Assembly (NCBI GenBank): GCA_905250125.1
Contig: CAJNOL010000091.1
Location: forward strand, 35,683 to 99,682
Origin: Rotaria sordida
Taxonomy: Eukaryota; Rotifera; Eurotatoria; Philodinida; Philodinidae
Reading direction: 5' to 3'
DNA length: 64,000 nucleotides
In this document: positions 24,501 through 38,038 of the stretch, piece by piece
Layout: each line of letters starts with the position of its first letter
How positions within the stretch are numbered: position 1 is the stretch's first letter
The notes under the pieces: model-generated
Databases searched by the model: none
Told to the model about the DNA's origin: nothing
What the model saw: the letters and a program-made list of their open reading frames with translations, nothing else
Program-made: the position numbers and the translations under genes

Positions 24501-24641
24501 ATCAACATTGATAGCTGATTGAGAATATTGAGTTGTCGCAGGATCTATATGATTCTGATGTTCATGAGCATAACAATTGTAAATGAATAAACAGAGACAG
24601 ATGAATAAACAAGACTGCATCACCGCATTACACAGCCTCAT
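18561..24641 (-). CDS. MIA3: TANGO1/cTAGE5 (MIA3/MIA2) family ER export receptor
   Basis: Fifteen exons keep frame throughout and encode 1,555 residues. The boundaries, 5' to 3', are 24641-24482, 24428-24276, 24219-22885, 22830-21890, 21835-21683, 21617-21370, 21311-21086, 20440-20101, 20038-19690, 19621-19457, 19398-19316, 19247-19181, 19123-19056, 19002-18730, 18667-18561. The protein has a signal peptide (~1-25), a long Gln/Ser/Thr-rich lumenal part with repeats, one membrane segment (~937-958) and coiled coils (~960-1356) containing HEKWMEVKRL, close to the family's HENW block. A Pro-rich C terminus carries PPPFMPPPRNP. The family loads bulky cargo such as collagen into COPII carriers at ER exit sites. 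The lumenal SH3-like domain of TANGO1 is not seen. A Lys-rich tail ends the protein. The ATG follows a pyrimidine tract and ATAG directly. Confidence 0.82.
22497..22793 (-). repeat. 99-bp in-frame tandem repeats in the lumenal domain of the TANGO1-like gene
   Basis: Three units start 99 bases apart (22497, 22596, 22695), each 33 codons. Shorter degenerate units extend to about 22340 and 22830. The encoded unit is built from sub-repeats such as VESTQAATIESTLSSTMM, so it is Ser/Thr-rich and resembles a mucin-like stalk. Near-identity of the units points to recent expansion or gene conversion. Confidence 0.85.
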
Positions 24642-27600
24642 CTATAATAACAAAAAAAAATAATGTCGATTTGTCGATAATTTACCCACGTAATATATAC
24701 GTTTGTAGTAATTAAAATAGTTAACGAGAAAAACGACAGTTAAGTCACAATAAAAATCAAAGAAAGAACAAGATATTAGTTTATTGTATAGGAAAAACAA
24801 ATAAGTAAGAAAATGTATACCAGAACGAAAAAAAAGGAAACCATCTTTCAACGCGACACGACAAAACATCCACTCAAAATAATATTATAAAGCATCCAAT
24901 AGAAAACAAGCGCTACTTGTATAGAATCAGATTGAGGGCGAGACGAATACGTCAATGATATGCGATGTAGATGGGTGATGACTTCAACCACTTTTCCCCT
25001 TTGTCATTTGGTCAAAAGCCGTAGTAAAGGAAATAGAGTGTTTTTATCTTTCAAATTATTTTCACTATGATTTCTTTTTATTGAAATATTTTAGTTTTTT
25101 GTATCCAAAATAATATATGAAAATTTTTGTCTTTTAATTTATTTAAGCTATTTCTAAGTCTATTGATCTATTTTTCAATAATTATTGATTAATCATATCT
25201 AGATGTCTATAACTGCTTAATCTATTAGCCTATAAAACGACAATTTTATAAATAAAAATAATATTATTATTCAAGCCAATTAGAAATAGGAAAAAAAATA
25301 TATTTACTAAATATAAAAATCTCGTAAATACGTCGTTTCGCTTTCATTATTTTTCTAGAATCAGCAATCAAAATTCTGAGAAATCGAATAACAAATATTG
25401 TGAATATTTCTTCATGTTGACAATAGTTTTTGAAACATCCGTACTTTCTCATCTTTTCAATTCAAATTGTTTTAATCGTATTTCTGTTCCTTAGTTGAAT
25501 AAAACAATACGTAAACAACCGTATACGATGATCTTGTACAATGTAACATTAACACATCACATTTAATCACAGTGTACATGCTATATCTACAACACAGTAT
25601 AGAAGTGCCTTAAACCGATTATTAATTATCACATAATGATATACAACTGATAATTCTTATTCAGTCCTATTTGGCACTACTGAATATTTCATAATCTAAT
25701 GTCTTTAAGAGCTGATTTGTTCTAAAAATATTTTTTTCTCTCTGTTGCCTTTCAAATTGATGAGCTGCATTATATATATATCAATGAATAGATTTTGTTG
25801 AGTTGTATTCGACTCAATTAACCTTTTCACAGCAGGTGTCCTATAAATGGAATGATGACATTTTTCTTTTGATACAGGTATCAAATTGTACTCGAAATAC
25901 AAATTGATATTAGCATTTAACAAGGTCTGTCTATTATAACGAAAGATAGACTGAAAGCTACGTAAGTTTTGCAGCAAACATGCACTTTTAATGGAAAACT
26001 TTCAACACTCACTCAGAATTTTCCTAAAAAATCTCCAAAAAAAGTAAGCTTTTTAGACCTACACAGTTTATACTTGTACATTCTCTCTCCTTTCTTTCCT
26101 TCTGTCGATATTACAGTATGGCATCATCACACCCTTACAATTCATGATTCGAAGCAGAAAATGTGATATTGGCTTATGCATAGCAACCTGTTTTTGAGAC
26201 CTATCATATATTCAGACACTTCTAATAAAAATAATATTATAAAAGACGGAGTTCATTAGGTTCTGGGGCTTCCACCAATGGAAAAGACCATTTTGACTTT
26301 CAGAGGCACAAGCTTGTTATAGATTGTACTAAAGGTCTACTTTTTCATTAAATACGAACAAGTTTTTCACTAAAAATAACCCTGACGTAAAGGGATTAAC
26401 TGCAATGTTTAAAAAAAAATCTTTGGGTTACCTTTTATGGCGATCAAAGTTGAAATCATTGTCAAGCATATGTAGAGATATGCAGTTTTTTTCTTTTCTT
26501 CACAACCATCGTTTCTTCGTAACAAGCGCTATATATGATGAGAGTATCTCAGTTTAGCTACAATCATGTGACGGTATCTTCCAAGCTTCTATGTCGATAC
26601 CTACTAAAGACTGAAACGAGGAAAATTTTTCGTTACCCACCCAACCTCGTCGCGCCTTAATAAAATACTTGCACCTTTTGACCATATCATCTGTTTGATT
26701 ACACATGGAAAAATAATAAATACAAGAGTACAATAAAGAAAACAATTCGAGATTATCAATCAATCTTGCACTTTATTAGCCTCTTTTGAATGAAGTAATA
26801 AACGTTCTCGTTCAGTATCTAAACACATGTATTAAATGATTATTGTTTAATCTTAAACAAAAGATGTTCAGGAAAATGGGAAAGTGAAAATTGGCCGAAC
26901 AAAAATCGGCTGCCGAGAATTTTCGATATGAGAATTAGAAGGTTCGAATATTAGCCGGAAAATTTATAATACAAAAACAAGGTTTTTTTTTTATCAAAAA
27001 CCTTAATTTTTATAAAAGTTAGAATTTGGGTTCTATTTTCCCTTATATTCGAAGCATACTTTTTCTTATGCAACTCGATAAGCTCTATCCAATCATCAAG
27101 AAAAAAAGAAACCTTGCTAGTATTTTGAATTCCAAGGTATGTATATGTGATGTAAATACCTTAAAATTTGACTATCTCGACTTGGGTATGACAAGGACAG
27201 CGTATATTTTAAGTTTGTTAGTGTGCCGATGAAAAGTTTATTTTGACCCAGATGTCTAAATGACAGTTATTAGAAGCAAAAAGTCCGTTTTATACTTTAT
27301 ATATATATATATATTATCACAGACTGTTAATTAAAAAACTGTGCGTTTCAGAATTGACATAACCTGTTTTTATTATAAGAAAAAACGCAAAGGCTAGAGA
27401 CATATATCAAGAAGGATTATTAATTCATGATTCTCATGAATTCGACAAGTCAATAAACTGAAATAGATTGGAAGAAGATTCTTTTTCAGAATTTGGATAA
27501 AAAAAATACTCGATACTGTTGGATCTTTAAACTTCACACCAAAGTCTCTTTTGTCGTATTCTTGTTTTTATTATGACAAAACTAGTATAATTGAAGCATT

Positions 27601-28871
27601 TACATTATGACTTTGCTTAACAGGATATTAAGTTCTATTTGGCCTAGAACTCATGTGTTGCTAAATGATATAAATACGTCAAAATCTGAATTTTATCCTA
27701 TAAAACTCTTGATTAGAGATGCACAAGTAGGACCTGACAACGACGTATTTTACGTTTCTTTTATTTGCATTCTATTTCATTGCTTTCGGTTAGAAATTCA
27801 TTTTCGTTTTGCAATTCAACTGGAAAAATTATTTGATAGTCAAGTATATTTTATTTATAAAAGAAAAAAAAATTCTAAAAATTGAACGATATTATAAACT
27901 ATGTATTTTAATAGGTCTTTGAGGACAAATAGCTATATCCAAACAACCTGCAGTATTAAGTTGTCCATCATTACTCACGTGTACTTGATTGTGGCGATAT
28001 ACAAATTTATAAAACCAGAATGATTTTACAATACTAAAAAATTTATTTTTTAATTTTGGGCATAAATAATAAACAAACATAAGGAAAGAATAATGTTTGG
28101 ATATATGGAAATAGATACAAAATATTGAACGAAGATAACTATAAAGTTACTTACATATATATATAAATACATATTATTGAATAAAAATTGCTTTTTTGTT
28201 CAAGTATTCTTCATCGATTGGTTTTTCTTTCAATTTTACAAGAAATAGAAGTCTCATATATTTCACTTGAAGAATGAATCAATGAAGATGTGTGTATATA
28301 AAATCGATTTATTGTTGAATCAGAGTGATGAACTGATTTTTATATGTATATCATACTTGTAGAAAGGTTTTTCAATATTAAATGAATAGGAACAATTAAA
28401 ATAATGTTCCATTGATTGATTTTACTTTTTATATGCCAGTTATTGATATGTTTTTTTACTTCTGTTATCATTTTTATACGCACGCATATCATAATGTTCT
28501 TTTTTCTACGTTCACTGATCCATCATATTGACATATATTGAAGACAAGAAAAGTAAAATATCAATTGTTTACTTGAATGTAGAAATAGTGTCTTTGAAAT
28601 TAGTTTTTTTCTAATAGAAAAAATTCTTAAAATTCTTTTAATAGTTGTTTTGTTTCTGTAAGAATTTCCTTTGCAGACATCTAAGATTTCTATTGACGAA
28701 GATTTAATTGACTCAAACTTTAATTAACTGAAAACATTCGTATTATATTGAATTACTGGGATGTGACAAAAAAAAATAGATGAACGACGCAAAAAGAAAA
28801 AACTACTGTATAGTTTATCTGTTAGAAACACATAATGATAGTAGTGAAGATAATACATATAAGAAAATTTA
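24642..28871. other. 4.2 kb region with no supported gene
   Basis: No gene was identified. Two weak exon-like pieces are visible on the minus strand. One, at about 26765-26820, is preceded by TTTAG and reads DTERERLLLHSKEANKVQD before a stop. The other is near 27983-28042 and is flanked by TTTTTAG and GTGAGT. They may be leftovers of one gene but cannot be joined with confidence. The rest is A+T-rich, with (TA)n at about 27299-27315. Confidence 0.4.
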
Positions 28872-29576
28872 TCAAGTGTTTATCGACGTTCTTCTTTCAT
28901 GTGAACAAGCTGTTCGTGATACAACTGATGGTTCATCTTCGTTTAAAACATCTGTTGGGTTTGTAAGATCACTATTTGCATTTGATATATGAACATCATT
29001 AGCACTACGTGTATACGGATGAACACCATTTAAAAGATAATAACCGATACCAAGAGCTAAATAAATGAATATTCAAATGTATGAACAAATCATTTCAACA
29101 AATAAATGATCATACCAATTATAGCAGAAAGAAAAAACCCAGCAAAATTATTCATGACCATTAACATTAATATATAACTCAAAGCAGTTTGAGCCAAATA
29201 TACAAGTGTACGTAACATATGAAGCATAAATCTGAATGAAACAACATGGAATTCATAAAATTTAAATTTCATCTTTGAAATACCGTCGTCTTCGGATTGT
29301 TTGTTCAGACAAAGTAATTGATTGATGTCTATTAACATTACTTCTAGTTAATGAATAATGTCGAAGGTAAAGATCAATACCTCGATTTAATTCAATCAAT
29401 AGTGCAAAAGCCATACATGCAATAATAGAACCAAAACAGTCTTTAAAAAAAAGTCATTATATGTAGTTTTTATAGGGTTTTTTTTAAATTTTAAATTATA
29501 ATTCACCTCCAAATGAAACAATATTTAAATTGTTGATCATAAAATTGTTTTGATAACATTTAAATGTGAACGTCAT
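28872..29576 (-). CDS. CTR-type copper transporter (SLC31 family)
   Basis: Four exons (29576-29507, 29440-29284, 29231-29116, 29056-28872) join in frame to 175 residues. Three membrane segments are seen. TM2 carries the copper-selective MxxxM as MLMVM, inside SYILMLMVMNNFAGFF. TM3 carries the short-Gly helix-packing pattern GIGYYLL. The N terminus begins MTFTFK, like the end of the CTR1 ectodomain, but lacks a Met-rich extracellular stretch. The family forms trimers that import Cu(I) across the plasma or lysosomal membrane. A possible acceptor (TTTTGTCAG) lies ten bases before the ATG, so a further upstream coding exon is possible. The C terminus is polar and lacks the usual HCH end. Size is similar to other animal CTR proteins. 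Confidence 0.88.
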
Positions 29577-31063
29577 CTTTATTTTTCTGACAAAATAATA
29601 TCTACAACAAAGTTTATATAAATTTTTATATACTTGAAAAAACAAAATCTATCTAACAAATGTAAAAATATAGAAAAAAAATTTTTTTTTCGTTTCATGA
29701 TAGTGTACAATATCATCATCTTCTCTCGCCTGCTTTGTACTCTACATAGCAGATTATAAAATCGTTTTTGTTTTGCACTAGCTGATACTCTATTCAAAAA
29801 TGGATTTGTTTTCATCTTTTTCTTCATAACTAAAAATAGTATATCACTCTTCTATTTTGTGTCGAAGGTTCTTTTTTATACACTGATATTTTTTACAATA
29901 CACAAGGATCATACATCATTAGAACTAGCATTATTAACTAACAAATGGATTGATTTTGATTAGTAAACTATACTTCAAATAAGTAAATTTTTTCAGAAGG
30001 AATACATTTGAAAGTTTACTTACACAACCTTTTATTTCTAACATAACAGTAGCTCAGTAGGAAAAAGTATCGTTGTTTATTAAAATTAGAAAATAATATC
30101 TCATAACAAATCAAACTGAAAAAGTAGAATTGTTACGCTTCTCGTACATTCATGTTTATTAATTGTTTCTTCACTGGTATAATAGTTCTAGATGATATGA
30201 AAATACCAAGAAAATGACAGAAACAAAAATGAAGTCTAACAAATATTTCTCATTATCTTTGTAATGGATGCGAATTTTGCAACTGAAAATTTTCAATTTG
30301 GAATTGCTTATCAAATAACATTTTCGATTACTATTTAGTTTAAATACTTTTACTAAGACGATGAACGTCGATAAGTAAATAAGTGATCTAGCTAAATTCA
30401 TTTCGATTATATTTCTCGCACTATGAATAAATTTGATCAATATAAGAAACAAACTATGTCTACTGAATCTTCTCTATTTAATCGATAGAATAATAATTCA
30501 CATAGATTAATAATATTTGCTGATTAACTAACTCGTATAATTACATGGAACGAGATATAATACATGATTTATCATCCAATCAACTTTTTTTCGTTCTTGA
30601 GCAACTAAGCTTGTTTTGTTTTACCATTGTCTGTAAATCAAATGTACGCAATGTTTTTTTTTTGTAATTGATGCTGATGGATCAATTGCATTTTTCCTTT
30701 AACGAATAATCTATAAAAGCAATGTCAAAAATATTCCTTCATTACGATAAAACAATCGTTTTATGTTTTTAATTATCATGTCAAATATTTTACAATGACA
30801 ATGATGGTTTATGTTTTTTTTTACGACTACAAGTGACAGAACAAATGGATTATACCAAAGAAAGTAGAACAAAAAAAAAGGTGATCATCATCTAGATCCA
30901 TGAATAGAACAATGACAAGTTTAAAAAAAAAAATAATAGTAGCTCATAGTAATAAACAAAACGAAAACGGACCGGGCAAAAACAAAACGAGATTTGATTA
31001 CATACAAAAAAAAAACGAAGAAGATTTATATACATTTTCATTTTCTTTTCTGATTCTTTGTTG
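29577..31063. other. Intergenic, nothing recognised
   Basis: A minus-strand open frame at 29579-29827 lies just upstream of the copper transporter. It could be part of its 5' region, but its Lys/Phe-rich product is not recognisable. The remainder has poly(A)/poly(T) runs and no exon-like structure. Confidence 0.4.
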
Positions 31064-32778
31064 TTAGGTATTCTGTTTGACTTGAAGTTGACATGTTATA
31101 TCGTTTCGTTTAGCTTTTACTCTTTGTATTGTTTGTTGTGAACATGAATCATCATTAAATAATTCATTCATATCAAGTTCAAGATTAAGTTCATTATCAT
31201 CATCATCATCATCATCATCATCAACTGAGGGAATTTCATTCTAAAAAAAAGAAACAATTAAAGTCATAAAATTTTTTATTATACAATACTACTTACCTGT
31301 TCTAGAGAATTTTGAATATTATTTGTATCTCCACGACTTGTACTTGCAATTAAAGGTGGTGATAAAGTTGATGATGATGCTGGTGTTGTTGGAGATGCTG
31401 AATTGATTGTTGTAATTGTTGAATCTGTTGTTTTATTAATAAATCGTACAATTGGTGGTTGTGTTGAATGTTTTTTTGAATCATGACTTGTTACACGAGA
31501 TGTTAAACGAACAACAGGTACTGTTGGTTTTAAACGTTTATTCGAATGACAATTATCTACGGAAGTTGGAGGACGTTTTCGATTCTATAATTATAAATAT
31601 AGATTGTCATAAAATCTATTTTTTGTTCTAGAACCGAAATTTTGATATTTTACAATGATTTATCATCATATGAAATTTAATAATATAGCTGAATCGCTGT
31701 ATTATTTTAGAACCATCACGAATTCTCTAGTCTTATAATAACAGAATTTTCAGATGAAAAAAAAAGACCTTAAATTTCATATCAAAAGAAATGCTAAACA
31801 AATATTTAATTAAATTTGTTTTCTTTAAAATAAACTCTAAAAAACAATTATTATAAAAACCATTATCCTACTCTACCGTGTATATCTCTAGAAAAAATCA
31901 ACTTTTTGACTTAGATATAAAGATCTATCGAATTGAAAATCAATGATTAATTATTGAGTTTTAATCAGTTAATTTATTGAAATAATATGGAATATTACCA
32001 AATCTTTTGTTGATGATGAACAAAAATGTTGTTGTTTTTGACTAGATGATAATGATGATTTTCGATTATTATTTGAAGTAGTTAAATGTTGTTTAGTATT
32101 ACTAATTTTTTTCATTTGTTCATTTCTTGTTTTCATATAAATTTTCATTTTATCTAATTTTTGTTTTAATTTTCCTAATAAAATTTTTATTTGTTGACAT
32201 TCATCTGAATGTTGATTATTTTCAATTTGTTTTTGTTCATCTTCTAAACCTTTTATTTCTGTTTTAGTTGTTATAAAATCAATTTGTAAATTAACACGAC
32301 GTTCATGTTTTTTTAATGCATCTAATTGTTGTTTTAATTTAGCACGTTCATATTTAAAAGTTTTCTTTTCATTATCTGTATACATATTTAATGTTAAACG
32401 TTGTTCATAATCTTCAATTTGTTTAATAACATTGGATATTTTTTTTGATGTTGTTTGAGTTTCTTTTTGTAATAAAATAAGTATTGATGATGGATCACGA
32501 TGATCAGATAAAACTGGATATGGAAGTTTTAATGTTGATTCTTTACGATGATTAGAAGATAATGTTGAATTAGAATTTATTTTATTTATAGAAGAATCTG
32601 AATTTGGTTTATTTGATAAACAAGATGAAGATGATGATGATGAATGTATAGATGAAAATGATGATGAACGAGAAATATTTAGTGATGGTGAATAAAATTC
32701 ATTTCGTTTATTCTTTGTAGATAATATTTGACCGTTAGTAGTAGGAGAGTTTTCCGTAATTATAGTATTCGATGTCAT
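31064..32778 (-). CDS. Uncharacterised Ser-rich coiled-coil protein
   Basis: Three exons (32778-31999, 31584-31297, 31240-31064) join in frame to 414 residues. Residues 1-90 are Ser/Asn-rich and presumably disordered. Residues ~95-230 are a charged, heptad-like coiled coil (for example KLKQQLDALKKHERRVNLQI). Residues ~261-356 contain NRKRPP and other basic clusters that could act as a nuclear signal. The C terminus starts with an eight-residue Asp run and ends in a basic stretch. The start ATG lies one base after a strong acceptor (long T run then GCAG), so the true 5' UTR is spliced or trans-spliced on. I do not recognise the family. The consistent frames and junctions make the gene itself convincing. 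Confidence 0.75.
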
Positions 32779-34678
32779 TCTGCAAAAAAAAAAAGACAAA
32801 CAATTCATATACACTCCTGAACAAAAATCTTCCTTCCACTCTCTCATTGTTTTCGTATCAAACCATTTTACTTTCAAGTGAATGCTAGCAACAAGGATGT
32901 CTGAAGTACTTTATTATAATGTAGTGTATGATTGATGATAATTTGCTTCAATGAAGAAAATACATCTTTCAATACAATTGAGCAATACTACAAATGTGTT
33001 GGTCGACAGAATATTTCACGAGTAGGTTATCTCTTTTTTTGTATCCGCTAACTGTTCTACTGGCTTGGATCACTAATTTCTCTTCAACGTCAACTCAAAG
33101 CTTTTCTGAGACTGTGATATAGTTGACTATACAAATAAAGAAAAAGTAAAACTAGTAAAACATTCAGAAAAAATTTAAAAAAAAATAATCCAGCTATGAA
33201 ATATTCTATCAACCAATTCATTTGCAGTATTGACCAATTGTATTGAGTGATGTATATTCTGCATTGAAGTAGGTTGTTATCAATCATATACTATACTAAA
33301 ATACAGTATTTAAGCCATTCTTGTAATCTACATTTACCTGAGGTGAAAGGGATTCGATACGAAAAGAATGAGAGAGGAGACGAGAAAAACTTTTGCTCGT
33401 AGGCGTAAGTCATTCAAGTTTGGTTTTATTTTTAAGTTATAATGAAAAATTTTTCATTGATATTTCACTTGGTAGAAGTAGATGTCGATGAAACTAGAAA
33501 AAGATTTCATATGTAAAGAAACAATAAGTATTTGAATACAATAGATTTTTGTATTCTCTGAAGATGCCAATTAGAAGACATATTTCTTTATTCTGATTTA
33601 TTGAATTTTCAGAAAAATCTTTAGATGATATAGAATGATAGAAATAATTGTGCAATAGTAACGGCCAATTTAACAGTGCTATCAGTTTCTCATAGCATGA
33701 AGTTGTTTGAATAATTCAAAACAAAAAAATAACAGCCATCATCGTATGTTTCTCAGTAGTATTTGACAGTATCTCTTTAGATAGGAAGAAATCGAGTTTT
33801 ACTAAGTTATTAAACATCTCGAGAAATTAACATTAGTCTTACCGGAAAATTTTTGAAGATCTTGAAGAGCAATAATGAACAGGCTATATGATTAGGGGTG
33901 GGAAGTGCGATGATTTTCCCGTCCTAAATTTTCTCTTACTTCTAACCTTTCTCTCTGAAAGTTTTTATTGACCGCTATATAGTGATTTTGCGGTGTTTCT
34001 TATAAAGCAAATATAGGAAAAGTATATATGTGGGAAAACTGTTTTCGTAGTTTTCAGAGAGAATTCTTGATTTGCTCTGGAATAGAAAGTCATTATTCCG
34101 AATATTCAAGGAAAATCGACTTTGTATCATAAAGAAAATGTTTCACTTCTGTTTCGGAAAAAGAATTAACTACTTTTTCTGAAACAGCGAAAAGCTTTTC
34201 ATTTGTAAATGCTTTCTTCCTAAGTTTAGGAGATCTTCTTCTCCTCATGAATGAAGCCAAAAGAAAACTATGATAATGAACAAGATCCCTTCATTCAATG
34301 TTTTTTTGTTGTATCAATATTAATATGTCAACATCTTAAGAAAAACGACTATAACTTCACAAAGTTCAACTTATGATTCTTTATTATCTTAGACTTTCTC
34401 TACTTTCATAGAAGCCTATTTTACGTCAGAAACAAAATAATATTTCGAACCCTATTTTTTTTCTTGTAAACTTACTTAATTGATGTGACCAATACAAGAC
34501 AATTATAAAATTACATTTTCATGGCTGATATACATCTGAAAAACAAAGAAATATAGTAGACCATACACATATATAGATACAAAAAACAGGATCAAAGAAA
34601 TGTATTACATAACAAAAGACATATTAATAATACGAGAACAAAACAAGACAAAAAAAAAACAAAGATACATAGGATTAT
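32779..34678. other. Intergenic, nothing recognised
   Basis: The ~1.9 kb between two minus-strand genes should hold the promoter or leader exon of the 414-residue protein gene and the 3' UTR of its neighbour. No coding exon, RNA gene or convincing repeat was found. A G-rich patch at 33893-33902 was considered as a transposon end and not accepted. Confidence 0.4.
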
Positions 34679-37600
34679 TCAAGGATTTGATGATAATCCA
34701 TAAAGAATTAAACTAAGTGTTGATGATGGTCCAGCATTATGTTTTGAAAACGATGGAAACATACGTTCAACACCAGCTGATCGTTTTGTTGATTTACCCA
34801 AATGTGTACAACGATTAAAACTTGGTAATATTAATGTTTCAATTGTTGATTTTTTATTATTTATACTAGATGATTGTGTTGGTCGTGGTGGAATAGGTGT
34901 TGGACGTTCCCATCGTTCATAATTTTTATTATTATAATTACCATTTGGTATATCATTTGAATCTTCATCAATAGAAAAATTATTTGTATCATCATCCGTA
35001 TCACCATCAATTGATGGATTATTATTATCATCATCGTCATCATCATCATCATCATGTTCACTACCACTTAATTTAAGTAAAGCATTTATATCTTGATGTG
35101 TTAATGATTCAACAATTTTTCTACCAAGAGAAATATCACGTGGTGATGGTGGAGTAGGTGGTGTTGTTGATAAATCATTAAAATTAAGATTTTTTCGATG
35201 TTCAGCATTTGGATTATTATTAGCATCAAGAAAAAATTTTTGTAATAAACCCATTGGTGTTTGAGGTTCAGATGATGATGGTGTTATACCACCATTTAAA
35301 TTTGAAAGAATATCAACTAAATTAGGTCTTGATGATGAACTACCAACTGCAGCATTATGTAAAACATTAAATGGATTGGCAGCAGCAGCAGCTAAAAATT
35401 CTTGTTGTTGTTGTAAAATAAGTGCAGTTTCATAATCCATCATTTCATCATCGAATTGAAATTCTTAAAAAAAAAAATTTATCTCCATTAGAAAATATTT
35501 ACAGATAACGACTCGAATGATGTTTGACTTTATATTTTGACTATAAATAAATCTCTATGGAACTTAGAAAAATCTGAAAATATTCAGATTTATGATCTTT
35601 CTTTTCCTTTAAGATCACAAGAATGAAGATTTCTGAGAATGTTCTCTCGTCAGTCTAATAAAAATGAACATTAGACTTTGACAATTTTTAGGTCTTAACT
35701 CATTAAAAATTTCACAAAGGAAAAATAATTTTATCGTATTGAAATAAAAATATCCTTTGAGAAGTATCATTAATGTAAATTTTTCTTACTACTATAGCAA
35801 CTTAGTCGTAGACAAAATAATAAAAAAAAAAGAAAACAATGAGTCCTACTCTTACCATTAACTTCGTCTTGACTGACACCTAATTTTTTATGTGCTTCAG
35901 CTGTTAATGCACGTAAGATAGGATTTGATCTTTTTAAAAAACTAAACTGTAATTGCATAGCTACATGTCGTTTCCATGCTTCTTCTTGATCAATAACTGT
36001 TGATTCATTATCATTTATTATTTGTTGTATTGGTTGTGTATTCTGATTTTTTTTCTTATGTTTATTTCTTTTAGCTTTTCTTCGTTTTCTATTAAATTTT
36101 GCTGATATAGCTTGATTTCTTTCTAGATTAATTATTGGTTGAACATTGTCATCATCATCATCATCATCATCATCGTCGACGACTTGAGTCGTTGTGATAG
36201 ATTCATTGATTTGAGATGATGAAGAACCTGGTGCATTAATTAAATTAGCAACACGAGTTTTAATTGCATCGAGAGTAGCTGATGATGAAGAACTTGATGG
36301 AATTGGTAATGGTGGTGGTTGCATTTGATTAAAACCATCAGGTACAGCACGTGGTTCACTAACAGATAGTGAAACAGGAACTTGAGGTTCAGATGTAGGT
36401 TCTTCGTCTTCATCAGAATCTGATGATTCAAAAAGAATCTTTTTTCCTGTAACTTTATGTAAATCTATTGGTGGTAATTGTATTTCTTCTTGTTGTTTAA
36501 CTTCTGGTGATGGTGGAAGTGGTATTGATGATGAAAAATTTTCTGTATTCATTGTTAAAAATTGATTATTAGAATATTCTCGATTAGCTGATCGCATAAA
36601 ACGTTGAAGTTTACGAAATTCCTTTAATAAAAATAAAAAGCATTTTTATTGTTATGTGTTTTTTTTTTTGTGTTTTTTAGTTTAACATACTTGTAAAAGC
36701 ATATGAAATTGTTTTTTATTTTGTTCTTTTTCACGTTGTGTTTTTGTTTTACTTCTTTTTAATTTTTCAATTTTAATTCTTAAATTAATATATTCATTTT
36801 GTTTTTTTAAACGTTCATAATTAATTAAATTTGATTGTGGATCATATAATGGATTATTTTTACTTGCTTCTAATTCACGTAATTGATTTTTTAATTGTCG
36901 ATTTATTACTTCAAGATCACGTTTATCATTAACAATAGGATATGGAATAATTTGATTATAAAATGTTTCTTTTGAACTTGTATTATCTTCTTGTTCTTCA
37001 ATATTTTCATCGAATATTTTTGGTTCATTTAAAGATAGATTTGATAATGGAATTTGATTAGATGATGGTGGTGGAGATGATGATGATGATGATGATAATG
37101 AACGATCATCAGTTAGATCACGATAAGATGTTGTTGGTCGAGATGAAAGTAAATCACGAGTTTTTGAATTATCAATATCATCTAATGCATCTAAATCCTG
37201 ATAAGGTTTTTCAGTTGATCGTCTAAAATAAATAAAATTGATGATAATTACAAAAAAAAAAAGATAAAAAATTTATAATTTTTTATTCATTACATTGATT
37301 CTGTTGATGTAGATCTTGAACGACTAGATGAACTATATGATGGTGATGATATTCTTAAACGTGGTGGTGGAATAATTCTTGTTTCTGGTTGAATAATTTC
37401 TTCAGATTTTTTATTTATTGTTTTTCGAATAATTTCACGTTCTGGTGTTGGACTATGACTAAGTCTTGCTTTAAGATTTGTTAAACGTGTTTGTACAGCA
37501 ATCCATTTTTCACGTAAATTTTTTATTTCAGTTAATAAACGTTTTTTTTTATCAATATCAGCTTGTGGTTGTGCTTTTAATTCGTCACGTAATTCTAATA

Positions 37601-37817
37601 AACGTTTACCGAGATTTTTACGTTTAGTTTCAAGAAATAAATGTGCTTGTTTTGGAGTTAATGTTGTGAAATTATCATCAGATTCTTCATCAATTTGTTC
37701 ATCATCATTATCATCATCATCATCATCATCATCAGTCGATGTACTTGATGAACTTGTTGTTGAATCATCTTCATCACTTGAACTTGATAAATTTTCATCA
37801 TCTTTATTGTCAGCCAT
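34679..37817 (-). CDS. Uncharacterised large disordered protein with acidic runs and coiled coils
   Basis: Four exons (37817-37294, 37222-36691, 36621-35856, 35463-34679) keep frame and encode 868 residues. The N terminus is acidic, Ser/Asp-rich, with a long Asp run. Charged coiled-coil stretches lie at ~58-115 and ~285-365 (for example LRIKIEKLKRSKTKTQREKE). The middle is Pro/Ser-rich with another Asp run followed by a strongly basic patch NRKRRKAKRNKHKKK, a likely nuclear or nucleolar signal. The last exon starts EFQFDDE, has an Ala run, and contains a third Asp run. No enzyme domain is seen. Its ATG lies 221 bp from the eIF4A3 start on the other strand. A nuclear role is plausible from composition only. 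Confidence 0.75.
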
Positions 37818-38038
37818 TTCTTAACAAAAATGAATATGAGATTTTATTTGGAAGCTGACATCTGAATAGATTTTTATTTGATATGAATTACAACCAATCA
37901 AAGAAATATAGAGGTCGGAAGAATATGCTTTGATTTTTTTATGAATGTAACCAATCAATATTGTCTATTTGTTATATTTCTTCAGTGATTGAAACATTCA
38001 TTGTGAAAGATTTGTTATTATTACAAAAAAAAAACAAA
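37818..38038. promoter_or_regulatory. Bidirectional promoter region, 221 bp
   Basis: This is the whole space between two divergent start codons, the 868-residue protein (-) and eIF4A3 (+). Both transcription units must start inside it or share it, unless one has a distant leader exon. It is A+T-rich with a run of A just before the eIF4A3 ATG. No TATA box is assigned. Confidence 0.55.

Noticed and set aside
26880-26960. GGTTCGAATAT resembling a tRNA B box
   Set aside because: No matching A box or acceptor stem at the right distance.
27892-28080. Minus-strand exon-like piece ending NTAGCLDIAICPQRP
   Set aside because: Some similarity to a secreted-enzyme tail was considered, but no consistent exon chain or family motif could be supported.
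33893-33930. AGGGGTGGGAAG as a possible hAT left end
   Set aside because: No inverted partner or flanking duplication was found nearby.
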